In this document: one piece after another, positions 1-10,700 of the stretch | Layout: each line of letters opens with the position of its first letter | Position numbering within the stretch: the first letter of the stretch is position 1 | Assembly: GCA_013397695.1 (NCBI GenBank) | Contig: VYZI01000195.1 | Coordinates: 1,134,723-1,198,722 of the forward strand | Origin: Centropus unirufus | Lineage: Eukaryota; Chordata; Aves; Cuculiformes; Centropidae | Direction of reading: 5' to 3' | DNA: 64,000 bases | The notes under the pieces: generated by a model | The model's database searches: none | What the model was told of the DNA's origin: nothing | Seen by the model: only the letters and a program-made list of their open reading frames with translations | Position numbers and translations under genes: made by a program

Positions 1-1215
1 CTAGGTTGGAAAAGACCCCTGAGATCATTGACTGTACCAATCTATGACAAAACCCTAACCACAAAACCCTAAGCACCTCATATACCCGTCATGTAAATAC
101 CTCCAGAGATGGTGATTCCACCACCTCACTGGACATCCTGTTACAGTGCCTGTTGGTGCTTTCAGTGAAAAACATCTTCCCAATCTCCAACCTGAATCTC
201 CCCTAGCACAGCTGGAACCCCTTCCCACTTGTCCCATTACCTGTCACTTGGAAGAAGAGTCCAGCACCCGCTTCTCTACAACATCCTTTCAAGTAGTTGT
301 AGGTAGTGATAAGATCTCCCCTCGGCCTCCTCTTCTCCAGGCTAATCAACCCCAGCTCCCTCAGCTGCTTCTCATAAGACTTGATCTCCAGCACCTTCAC
401 CAGCTTTGTTGCCCTTCTATGGACATGCTCCAGGATCTCAACATCCTTCTTGCAGTGACGGGCCCAGAACTGAACACAGTATTCAAGGTGCAGCCTCACC
501 AGTGCCAAGTACAGGGGCAGAATCAGCTCCCTGGACCTGCTGGCCATACTGTTTCTGATATAGGCCAAGATGCCACTGGCCTTCTTGGCCACCTGGGCAC
601 ACTGCTGGCTCATGCTTATTCGGCTGTCAACCAGCGCCCCCAGGTCCTTCTCCTCCAGGCAGCTTTCAGCCACTCTTCCTCAAGCCTGTAGCACTGCACA
701 GTGTTGTTGCGCCCCAAGTACAGTATCCAGCATTTGGCTTTGTTGAACCTCATCCCATTGGTCTCTGTCCATCAATCCAGGCTGCCCTTATCCCTTTGAA
801 GGGCCTCTCTACCCTCAAGCAGATGAACACTTCCTCCCACCTCGGTGTCATCTGCGAATTTGCTGAGGGTACATTCAATCCCTTCATCCAGATCATTGAT
901 AAAGATATTGAACAGAACTGGACCCAGCACTGAGTCCTGGGGACACCACTTGTGACTGGCCTCCAGCTAGATTTAGCTCCATTTAGCATAACCCTTGGGG
1001 CCTGGCCATCCAGCCAGTTTTCCACCCAGGAGAGGGTGTGCCTGTCCAAGCCAATAGCAGTCAGTATCTTGAGCAAAATGCTGTGAGAAACTTTGTGAAA
1101 TGCTTTACTGAAGTCTAGGTAGACTATGTCCACAGCCTTTCCCTTATCCAATAAGTGGGTCACAAGTGGGTTACTTTTCGTAGAAGAAGGTCAAGTTGGT
1201 TTGGCAGCTTGGTGG
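1..1215 (-). mobile_element. CR1 LINE, 5'-truncated and decayed
   Basis: This is a CR1 non-LTR retrotransposon read on the minus strand, with its 3' end at or beyond the left window edge. Minus-strand translation gives the C-terminal part of a CR1 reverse transcriptase in at least two frames: about 750-1163 (residues such as DFSKAFHKV and SHSILLKIL) and about 203-673 (LEYCVQFWARH, RRATKLVK, GDLITTYNYLKG). The codons for the catalytic FADDT motif are present at 844-858 but out of frame with the upstream segment, so a frameshift has broken the enzyme. The copy lies in what should be EPYC intron 2, in the same orientation as the gene. The right-hand limit is approximate: CR1-like sequence fades after about 1215. 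The copy is dead. Confidence 0.85.
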
Positions 1216-4053
1216 ATACCGCACAGCCAGCCAAGGTAAACCCAGCACAATTGATATCCCAAGAGAATAGATATACTTGTCTTGGAGAATGGTCTTGGGA
1301 TTCAATGCCTAATTTTAGCCAGATAGAATGATAGAATATCTCCCTAATTATCTCTATATCTTTCCTCATTTTAGTGGTTACACATTGAATGAGTGATTTC
1401 ACTACTCAATGGGTAACTCTCTGGAAAGCATACACTGACACAGTTAGTTTAATTCCTTATGATGTACATGTGCCTAATTCCCATTGAAATCAACAGGAGA
1501 AATGCACTGAAAGCATCTGAAGTCCTAGAGCCAGTTAGTCACCTGAAAAATCAGTCAGATGGACAGCAACGGATAAGTTTGCATTCACCAATGAATCCAA
1601 AACATGTTTAACAGAATGACTTCTATTTGCACTTAAACTAATTTTAAAATATTAAATTCAAAAAATCTTTTTTACTTTTTTTCTCCACGACTTCAGAATG
1701 CTAAAGACATGATTCAGAGCTCTCTGAAAGAAAATTCATACTTTAATTTACACCCTAAAAAGTTACTGTACACAGGCTAGAACTAAAGAAGGCCTGCTGT
1801 TTGTATGCGTCTCTGAGGTATTGCTCATCATTTAAGCTATTCATAAGAAAAACTAACCCATGACCTTGCATAAATACTGGATTTTACTCATAGAACCCCT
1901 TGTGTAGTCTGCATCTTTAAGACAGCAGGGCTATACGAAGGAAAGGCATAACCACAATCAAGAAATCAAAGGTATTCTATTTGAAACATGAGTGACATTG
2001 ACAATATCCAGTGCCTAAAAGATAACTTGCTAGAATGATGTGCATGTCTATAAAAGCTTCCTAATTTCTACAGCCCTGACCGCTTTTGGCTCTCCTGAGC
2101 TTTGGGGAATTGTGAATGCTTCAGTTTCTTTTGGTTAGTACATGTTAAGAGGAATGTAAGCAAAAAAATATTTTGGCTAAACATCTAGGGAAAAAGGCCT
2201 CACACAGGGAGGTCCATCCATATGCAAAGTAACATTCCTTCCAAGTGCTATGACAGATGACCTTCACTTGATGAATTCTAAGAAAGCTGAATGAAGAGCT
2301 CAGTAATGAGAGACAATTGTGGTCTGGAAAAGAAGTTTACAATACAAAATGAAGAAAGACGTTGTGGACTCTGCCTTTTCTATGCTTCCTAAGGAATGTG
2401 ACCTGTGAGGGGACCTGTTCTATCTTTTCTTTTTAAGCACGATTTTGACCATCCTGAATTTCCTTTCAGCTGCAAAAGAACCACAGGAACCTTGTCTTGT
2501 CTCTATAATTCAATCAGAAACTTGGAAAGGGAACACCCCTTGCTTCAGTGTCACGGAACTTGAAAAATATAGAATCTAGAAAGGTAGAATCATAGAACAC
2601 GGAGAGCACAGCACAGGAGAGTCCCACCTACTATTTCATGCATTCCTAAGAAATCTACTATTTGAATGAGAAAATCTCTGTGGTGAGGTACATACAGGAA
2701 AGCCCCTCCCGTTTCTGGGAAGGAAGCCATTTCTCTAGTACTGAAAGACTTCATATTTAAGAGCAAAGAAAGATAGAAATTGTGACTTATTAGTCAATGC
2801 TAAACAGAGAGAGTACAAGTATCCAGTCACTGAAAATGAGGGTAACTTTATCAGGGAAGGAAGCTCAAGTAGATGGGTATGTAAAGAGCTTTGACTCAGC
2901 ATGGCACAGGGAAGCAGACTGAGGCGAAGTAATTAATTTATGGCAAAACTTTTCTCTGTCCTTCTCACATGAGGATTTTTTTTTCCTCCAAACTGCATGA
3001 TTCAGGTCTTAGTGTAAACTTTGAGATTATATTTATCTCTTCAGTTCTACAGTTTTAAAATATATTTTTTAAATTTTCTCTGTCCTTTCATTTAAAGACT
3101 GCTCTCCAACTTTGATCTCACCTTGATTAACAACTAGCATCTGTCCCTTCTACTGCAATCATGAATTACTCTAAGGAACATATTTTCATGAATTATGTCC
3201 TGTTATTTGAAAAAGCACTAAAGCATTATGTGTAATTGTGAAAAACACCCATATTATTACTTAAATGTTACATTTTTCACTCAAATTGTATTACACTCAA
3301 TCCTGAATCATGCAGTGCACATATCACCTTCAGGGAAGTTGTGCCTGTGCTTAGAGAGCAGAGTGGGATTAGAATTAATGAAGCCTTTTGTAATCCTGAG
3401 AAAGACAGGAAAGCAGGAGAGAAAGGAGGAGTTTAAGTCAACAAACGGAGTCCTTGCTTTTGCAGGCAATACATCTTAATCTCTCATTCTACAGTGGAAT
3501 TTCAACAGTTATTCTTCAGTAATTTTTCTTACTTTCTGTTTTACATTTTGAGTGCTTTCCATTTTCTTTTTTTTTTACTTCCTTCTTACTTTCCTATCAG
3601 AAACAGAAAAAACTAGAATTTATTGCGTGAAATATCTGTATTGGACATGTCTATCATTATAATAAATAACGTCAGGAAACATCATTTTGCACTCTTATTT
3701 AATAGGGAATATTGGATGTCCTATCTCAGCTGCCTTCATGCCTAATCCAGAATTCACAAAAACACTTTCCAATGGAATTTGTGGAAATGCAAGGAGACCA
3801 GAGGGAAGGATAGTAGCTTTCACTTGTTGTCAAAGATTGTCCCCCCCCTCAAAAAAAAAAAATAAAATCAGGAAATATTTTGGTCACATTTGTAGATTAG
3901 GGAAAAGGTGAATTAAGTATGCTGTTGCTCAGTCAAAGCCAAGAACAACCACATGAGTAGATTTGTCTAAATGTCTTCATGGGCAACAAAACCCATCAGT
4001 AGTCACTGCTTATTTATATTTTGTAAAGATAAAATACATTAAGTTTGGATTAC
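1216..4053 (-). other. EPYC: EPYC intron 2 (part), no gene seen
   Basis: This AT-rich stretch lies downstream (leftward) of the first EPYC coding exon. It has no open frame longer than about 80 codons and no recognisable leucine-rich repeat coding sequence. A splice donor at its right end (intron GT at 4053-4052) marks it as intron. I looked for the Ser/Thr-rich linker and LRR exons expected of EPYC and did not find them, so they probably lie left of the window. A run of C followed by a run of A at about 3841-3862 is the only low-complexity element noted. Confidence 0.55.
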
Positions 4054-4221
4054 CTTGAACTGATCAGTTTGTTCATTTTCATCATAAATAAATGGATGAG
4101 GGAGCTCTCCAAGTGGTAAGTCATCGAACTCAGAATCATAAATTACAGTATCAGTAATAGGCACAGCTCCAACAGTCTCAAAGATAAAAAATCCCAGAAA
4201 AATATTTACAAAGGTCTGCAT
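4054..4221 (-). CDS. EPYC: Epiphycan, first coding exon (partial gene)
   Basis: This exon encodes the N-terminal 56 residues of a class III small leucine-rich proteoglycan, a secreted cartilage matrix protein. The ATG at 4221-4219 follows a good splice acceptor (pyrimidine tract ending in CAG, first exon base 4234). The exon ends CAAG followed by GTAATC at 4053, leaving phase 0. The peptide begins MQTFVNIFLGFFIF, a typical signal peptide with likely cleavage after about Ala19. The mature stretch is acidic (DSEFDD, YDENEQ) with tyrosines that could be sulfated, as is usual for SLRP N termini. The rest of the protein (linker, cysteine cluster, LRRs) is not visible and should be beyond the left edge. 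The assignment rests on resemblance to avian epiphycan (PG-Lb) and on position next to KERA and LUM. An upstream in-frame Met in the same open frame lies in the intron and is rejected as a start. Confidence 0.85.
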
Positions 4222-4234
4222 TCTGCTTGCTTTT
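4222..4234 (-). other. EPYC: EPYC exon 2 5' untranslated bases
   Basis: Thirteen bases lie between the splice acceptor AG (4236-4235) and the start codon. The acceptor is preceded by a strong pyrimidine tract on the minus strand. Confidence 0.7.
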
Positions 4235-6289
4235 CTGAAAGAGAAGAAAATGTACAAAATGTGGGTAAACTGGTATATGCAAGGAATCTCTGAAACTTCT
4301 ATTTCACAACTGCAGTACTTATATTTATGCCACAAGATTTCTGATGGATAGCTCATATTTATTCATGATAACTCAATGATTCATTCTGTTTTGCATGTCA
4401 AAGAGTCCCTGGATCTGAAAATTTCTGCAGACTGCTTTGACCAAACCAACATTTAGGGTTATTTTGATAAAAATGGTTTTATTGGTATTTAAAATGCCTA
4501 GAAAGAAAGTTATATGTATATATCTTTCCCTCCTTTAATCTAAATTCACCTCTGTCCACTGCACCATTAGAAAAGAGCTTTTGAGAAACTAGTAAAAATC
4601 TAATTTATTATTTTATCACACTGAATAATCTTTTGAAATGCACAAAAATGTAATTTTGTCTTTCTCCTCTGCCATTACAAGAAAAGAAATTAGAAAACAT
4701 TAGGACCTATTTGTTTGGGTTTTTTTTTCTGGATGTGCACTGCATAATAAAACACTTATCACCCACTTTTGCCAGCATATAATTTTGTTTGGTTCAGTGG
4801 TGTGGCATACTTGGGCTACCACTTCTACAAAGGTTTGGGGAGCAAAATAAAAAGTAGACTGAGTCCTACACAGACCTGTGACAGTACTCATCATTCTAGC
4901 ATGATTAAATCATCATTAATTTTAAAGTAGTGGGAAATGGCATCATGGTAGGGTCACCTGTTCTTCTTGGCAAACAGAACTGTAAAGTTAAACTAGCACA
5001 CATTTAATAGCTCTATATTCTATTAAAATAATAGAAAATTCATGTGAGTCTTGACTGTTATGCACTCCCTGTTCCTTTTAAGTGATACTTTCACTATCAT
5101 ACAAGATGCCTGACACAAGGCTCTATTCAGCATTCTTTCCTTACACCTTGATTTAGCCACGGCTTGCACTAATTTCACCAAAAGCACAGACAATGAGAGC
5201 AAGCAGCGCATAAGTCTAATAAAATGTACTCCTGATGTGATGCCATAATATATACTTTTTTTTCATTTTTTTAACTGTAACTACTTAAAATAGATAAAGT
5301 TTAAGAATGTATGAGATTTTTTAAATGTGTGTGCTGGGCAACAAACTGAATTTTAACCTCATGAAAAGAGGTCTTTATGAAGCTTGTTTAGGCATGAGGG
5401 TATGAAATGTCCTCTGGAGATGGCCAGCAGCACAAGGCATTCATTTTACTTTCATTTGCTTTTTAGAAAAAGATTTTTCAGCTGCTGCGGATGAAAACTT
5501 GAGCCACTTGGAATTTGAGAAGCATTAGTTGAATTACACCTTTCAGTATTAGATTCCATAATTATTAAAGGTACTCTGCTCCATTATAAAAGATTGAAAT
5601 AAAATATAAATGGTAGAAATCTCTGAAAAAAATTGAAACATACTGGTGCTTGAGGATTTTATGTCTTTAGGTTCTTTTGTTGCATAGTTTTGGCAAGGCT
5701 GGTTTAGGTCTTGCTTTTCTTTTGCATATCATTTATCCAAAATAAGTAATCTAATAAGGATGTTATCTGTTAACCCAAAATGTAATATTAACATACTTGG
5801 TGTAATTTTTCCTCCAAATAAGCAATTCCTAAATAAAAAATTACACACTATTCAGAAATATTTTCATTTCACATAGCCTAGAAATGAAAGGTTTTAAAAG
5901 GCACAGGGCTTGATGAGTATTTAGTTTTGTATTTATATACACAAAAGCATCTAATATAACATAATATAATTTCTATGAAAAAGATTTACCTGTGACTATA
6001 GTATCTGCACTAACTTGCAGAGTTTGCATGTCTCTGTAGTTCCCTTACGCGTAATATATTGGAACAGACTGTAATGATATTGGCATCTGCAGTAGCTGTA
6101 AGATCAAATATTTTGATAAAGATTATGTACTCTTCTCACAGGAAGGGACACATATCCAGCAAAAATAAAGATTCTCCTCGGTTTTCAGCATTTGAGTCAG
6201 TATTGTACATGATAAAACAAATACTATGAGAATATTTCCAGCGTTAAAAATCCAATTAACTGTTCTAAGACAGAAGTGCCACAACTTAC
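4235..6289 (-). other. EPYC: EPYC intron 1 (inferred)
   Basis: This AT-rich non-coding stretch runs between the candidate non-coding exon 1 (ending 6290) and the first coding exon. The acceptor at 4235-4236 is clear. The donor at 6289 is inferred. A second donor-like site (CAG then GTAAAT on the minus strand, near 5988-5996) could mark an alternative first exon. I see no repeats or ORFs of note. Confidence 0.45.
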
Positions 6290-6330
6290 CTTTAGCTTCC
6301 AGTCTCTCAAATGGGATGGAGTTACTCCAC
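6290..6330 (-). other. EPYC: Candidate EPYC non-coding exon 1 (3' end firm, 5' end approximate)
   Basis: On the minus strand the sequence CTAAAG is followed by GTAAGT (donor GT at 6289-6288), an almost perfect splice donor about 2 kb upstream of the first coding exon. A CCAAT box lies further upstream, in plus orientation at 6359-6363. A weak AT-rich element (TAATATTA) is at about 6344-6351. Members of this family usually have a short non-coding first exon, which fits. The transcription start is a guess. Confidence 0.4.
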
Positions 6331-6399
6331 ATGCAGAGCCACTAATATTAGACCCCAACCAATGGCAATGTTATTCAGGGGCTGCAGGAGGTGGTACAG

Positions 6400-7003
6400 A
6401 TTTTACCCTCAACTGGAGACCTCAGCCCAGGGAGTTTCTTGCACTTCAAAAACTTTTATATTATATTTGGCTGAATCAGATTTTAGCAAAGTCAATCAGA
6501 GGTTTATTGTAAGCAAATAACATGCATTTCACATTTTTTAGTCTTTCTCCTTAATTCTTTCTGCTTTTACCAATATATAGATATACCAATATTACCCTCA
6601 GTTGCATCTTGAAAAAAATCAATAGGGTGTCCCAATAGCCTAAAAATGCATGTTTTACAATGTCTAAAATCAATAATTCAGTAAATTGGATTAGATGTGA
6701 ATATCTTTTCCTATATGTAACTTTTCTATTTGGGGGTCATTGTATGTGCTAAAGTTTAATAAATTTCCATCTGACGTGAGTATTGCCTGGTATCTGTTTA
6801 GTGGTATTTCCTTTATTTTTCTGTAAGTACCTATGAGGTAATACTCATAGGATATAATCTTTCTAGTATTTTTCCTTCTGAAGAGAAAATACCACTTCCT
6901 TAATAGGCTTGAATAGGCTGCAAATTATAGGCAAGCATTATCATGCCCTGTAGCATCATGCAGTTTTTTTCCACTAGAAATAGGTTTCACAGTGTTACCA
7001 GAA
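6400..7003. other. Intergenic, nothing recognised
   Basis: This is AT-rich DNA upstream of EPYC with short open frames only. No repeat family or conserved coding motif was recognised. It may hold EPYC upstream regulatory sequence, but nothing in it shows that directly. Confidence 0.4.
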
Positions 7004-7570
7004 TTCATAGAATTATAGAATGATTAGGGTTAGAAGGGACCTTAAAGATCATCCTGATACAACTCCGCTGCCATGGTAGGGATACCCTCCACGGGAGCCG
7101 GTTTCCCAACTTCTCATCCAGCCTGGCACTGAAAACCTCCAGCTATGGACATCCATAGCTTCCCTGGGCAATCTGTTCCAGTGCCTCACCACCCTCACAG
7201 TAAGCAATTTCTTGCTAATATCTAATCTAAATCTGTTCACTTTGAGCTTAAAACCATTATCCATCATCCTATCACTGTCCTTCCTGAAGAAGAGCCCTTC
7301 CCCAGCTTTTCTGTAGGCCCATTTTAAGTATTGGAAGGTGGCTGCGATGTCACTGGAACCTACCATTTTCTAGGCTGAACAACACTCAGCCTGTCCTCAT
7401 TAGGGAGGTGCTCCTGGCCTCTGATCCTCTTTGTGGTCCTCCGTTGGACTTGCTCAGACAGATCCATACCCTTCATTCACTGTGGACTCCAGAACTGAAC
7501 ACAGTACTCCAGAGGAAGTCTCCTGAAAGCAGAGTAATGGGGCAGAATCGTCTTCCTCTACCTATCAAGT
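7004..7570 (-). mobile_element. CR1 LINE 3' fragment
   Basis: This is a CR1 3' end on the minus strand. The plus strand starts with the reversed 3' tail (AATTCATAGAATTATAGAAT) and then the characteristic reversed terminal segment. Minus-strand translation of 7049-7366 gives the C-terminal CR1 reverse transcriptase region, including KAGEGLFFRKDSDR, NGFKLKVNRFRLDI and VRHWNRLPREA. It is 5'-truncated at about 7570, where recognisable CR1 ends. It lies in the EPYC-KERA intergenic space and is not functional. Confidence 0.88.
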
Positions 7571-7634
7571 CAAGCGATCTCTTTTCCTTATTGATCATAT
7601 TTTCTTTGTTATCACTTCCTACTTAATTCTGTGC

Positions 7635-7754
7635 TTACTTTTATATTAACATTTTTTGTATGATGTGCAACAATTCCTCTGAACCTCGTCTTCGTTACTT
7701 TTATATTAACATTTTTTGTATGATGTACAACAATTCCTCTGAACCTTTTCTTCA
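7635..7754. repeat. 60-bp tandem duplication, two copies
   Basis: Bases 7635-7694 and 7695-7754 align without gaps at a period of exactly 60. I count four differences: 7667/7727, 7687/7747, 7688/7748 and 7694/7754. The unit is AT-rich and includes TTATATTAACATTTTTTG. It begins about 65 bp beyond the truncated end of the neighbouring CR1. Confidence 0.9.
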
Positions 7755-10700
7755 TTCCTCCAATTCTCAGATGAAATATATGTCCTAAAACTGTTGACTC
7801 AGATATAAACAGTTAGGAAAAGGTAGAACCCATTCCTTATCTGTGGAGGACCAAGATTCACATAGAAGATTCCAATATGATAAGACACGCAATTCCCTTT
7901 GCTTTATCTAATTTCCACATTAAATTTTTCCAATAAGAAGACCATCTTAGAAAGCTAAATTTGTATGTGTCATTGAAAGCATGTTAAGAGTTTTAAGTCA
8001 ACTGTCAATAATCTCAATGACCAACATCGAACTTCTAGTGCTAGTCTAGGCAATACAGGACATTTGAAAGGGTTTGGCAGCATTATAAGAACAACTGATC
8101 TGTTAGCAGATAGGTACAGAGTAGGATATTGTAGGACATATCAGATGACATTAGGCATTGTGTTGTTTTACTAATCGTCAAGTCTGAAGTGCCTTACAGT
8201 ACTGTAGCCACTCCTGGATGACAGACTTCCTTCTAAGGAAGGCTCAGCATGCTTTGCTTCTATGAAACTCAAACCTTTATATCGATCAAATATTTTTTAC
8301 TTCTTTATTCGCTGGCCCTTCCCATTGTAAAAGCAGCTTCTTCCATGGAGAATCAGGGCAATAAGTGCAGTACAAGTACCACACTGGTCATCATTGTATC
8401 CTGTAGTTATTATTTTTTTCTTTCAGTATCTTTGGACTCAGAATATTCATTAAGTAATTGATCAAATTGCTTTAAATACCTATGTATACTTCTTCCTTGC
8501 AGCAAAGTCAATAGCCATATCTCTGCTACAGAAAGCATCATTTCTCTTTCTTAGTGCTATTGGAAATAGTTATGTTGCTCCTAATGCTGAAGTAATTAAC
8601 ATTATTTAACTTTTAAGTAAAATGCTTACAGCCATTGTGTTGTTGCTGAGCAGAAAGATAAGCATTTTAAAAAGTTCACCAAAAAATCTGTGCTTGAGCT
8701 ATGAAACTAATTCAGATCACTGCCCTGTGCTTTCTGAATCCTGTTATCACAGAAGATAATGAAATTCCTCCGTTTGATTAGAGGATATATAGGACTGAGC
8801 TTCTCATGTCCTCTAATTAGTCCCTTCATTTACATTTGTTTTTTTTTCCCAAATTCTCTGACCTTGTGCAATTTAAATTACCATCTTTCAAACTTCTCCA
8901 GCTGTCTATAAATCTTACTGTGTGACCTACTAACTTTGGCTTGATTAAAACTCACCAAAGTTAATGGAGAGTTCCATTGCGTTCAGTGGTTTTTGGAGCA
9001 TGACTTCAGCTGGAAGCATATCCAGCTGTGGTCATTGCCTAACACATTCCTAGCTAAAATGCCTTCCCATTGTATAACTGCTGGCAATACTGAATGAATT
9101 AGTTTATTCCCTTGTTTTTTGAGAGGGCTTTGTTTCCATTTTGGATCTCCCAGTTCTCGAGTTGCAATGATTCCTAACTGTGTTTAACTCAATGCCAAAG
9201 CCTCAGGGTTGTCCTATTCTTGTTTTTCCAAAATATTAGTTGTGAAGCACTGAGCCTTTGATTTACACTGTCAGCACCCACTTGATATAAATATAATTTT
9301 TTCTTTGCTTTGTTTTATTTTGGACCTCACAGATTCATGTCTAAGAACTTGTGATAAGAAAGAATGTGTGGGAAAAATACTAGCTTTGCCATAAAATGAA
9401 AAAAATGTTGTGTATGGTACAAAGTTTCCCTCTTAGCAGTTTCTCGGTCCACCAGCCTGAGAAGAAGTACAAGTCTATAGTCTGCTGTGTCAACTCTGGG
9501 AAATCATAGTGCTGATTTTTAACAAGGAGGCTAAGATAATATCTACCTTTGGGAGGACTGAAAGGGGAGTCCCAAAATGAGTCATTCATCTGGTTGTTTC
9601 TATTTGGAAGCTGGCGAAAAGATGCTCCTGGTCTGAAACTATAAAGTAAAACCAAGAAATTAAGATATTGATGTATTTTCATATAAAACAATAGCAACAA
9701 ATTCCAATATTGTCGACAGTAAGTTCAGCTACTTGGGCAACACAGTCTCTTAAAAAGATACAATGGGTTTCTTCCAACTGTTTCCCACACTCTGTGACCA
9801 GAAGTGCATCCATCATGTGAAGAAAATGGGGTCACTCGCATTATATAAAGGAGACAACTATGTTTTGGTCCTGTGTGGGAGGTCTGCAACTATCCAGACA
9901 TGCTATGTCTCACAAAAAGAAATGTAGGTAACATTATCATGTTAATGTTAATATTAGCTTGTCAAAAATAATGTTAGTATGAAGTAGTGACTGTGGGGCA
10001 CTTACAAAAGAAGGCAACAACAAATATCGGGTTGAATTGGTATAATACATTGCATGCAAGCCAGAGACTACAGGAAATTGTTTCAGAATTTAAAATATTA
10101 TTTTTCAACCAATACTCTGTAACTTGTGCATAGATCCCTTAATCCAATTGGATATTTTGTTTAGTTTTCATGAAAGTACTACTTAGCACTCCAAATTATG
10201 TCCTCTGAGTGCTAATGAAGAACTATAACAAGGCACATACCAAAGATCTTCCCCATTTTGTACCTGTATTGATCTTTGACATCCTACTTTCCTCAGGCCT
10301 TTAAAGTTAGAATGCTGCAACATTTCATGAATGTATCTGTGAGTCTGCTTCATGTCCAAAGAAATGTTTTTCTCAGCTTGTTCTTGGTATGTGACATTAT
10401 TATTTACTGAGTCATTATTTATTATTTGCTTTCCAATTTTAAATGTGTGGTCAGAATTATACTAAACAAAGAGAAGGCACTGTGGGAAATCCTGAAACCC
10501 TTGAAGCCAGCTACAATGAATTTCATAGCTAAATTCAGGCAAATATTTTAGAACGTTTCCTTCTGAGATACTGCACACTGTCTCTTCTTTCTGTTTGCTT
10601 TGGGTTTTCATCTTTTATGTTCTAAAGGCATACCAAGACAATGGAGAGGTAGGAAGCTGTTTTGAATACATCCCTTGTGTGTTTCAATATCACTTGCATT

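Noticed and set aside
146..691. 181-codon plus-strand open frame at the left edge
   Set aside because: It is the complement of the CR1 reverse transcriptase coding strand. The real homology is on the minus strand.
2560..2730. Possible very old CR1 tail (AGAATCATAGAACACGG)
   Set aside because: Only the AGAATCATAGAA string matches and the following sequence does not. Too weak to call.
4222..4356. Upstream in-frame start giving EPYC 45 extra N-terminal residues
   Set aside because: The extra residues lie across a clear splice acceptor and are intronic. The Met at 4221 begins a proper signal peptide.
9380..9700. 106-codon minus-strand open frame
   Set aside because: No recognisable domain, low-complexity start, and no supporting splice or promoter context. 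Treated as chance.
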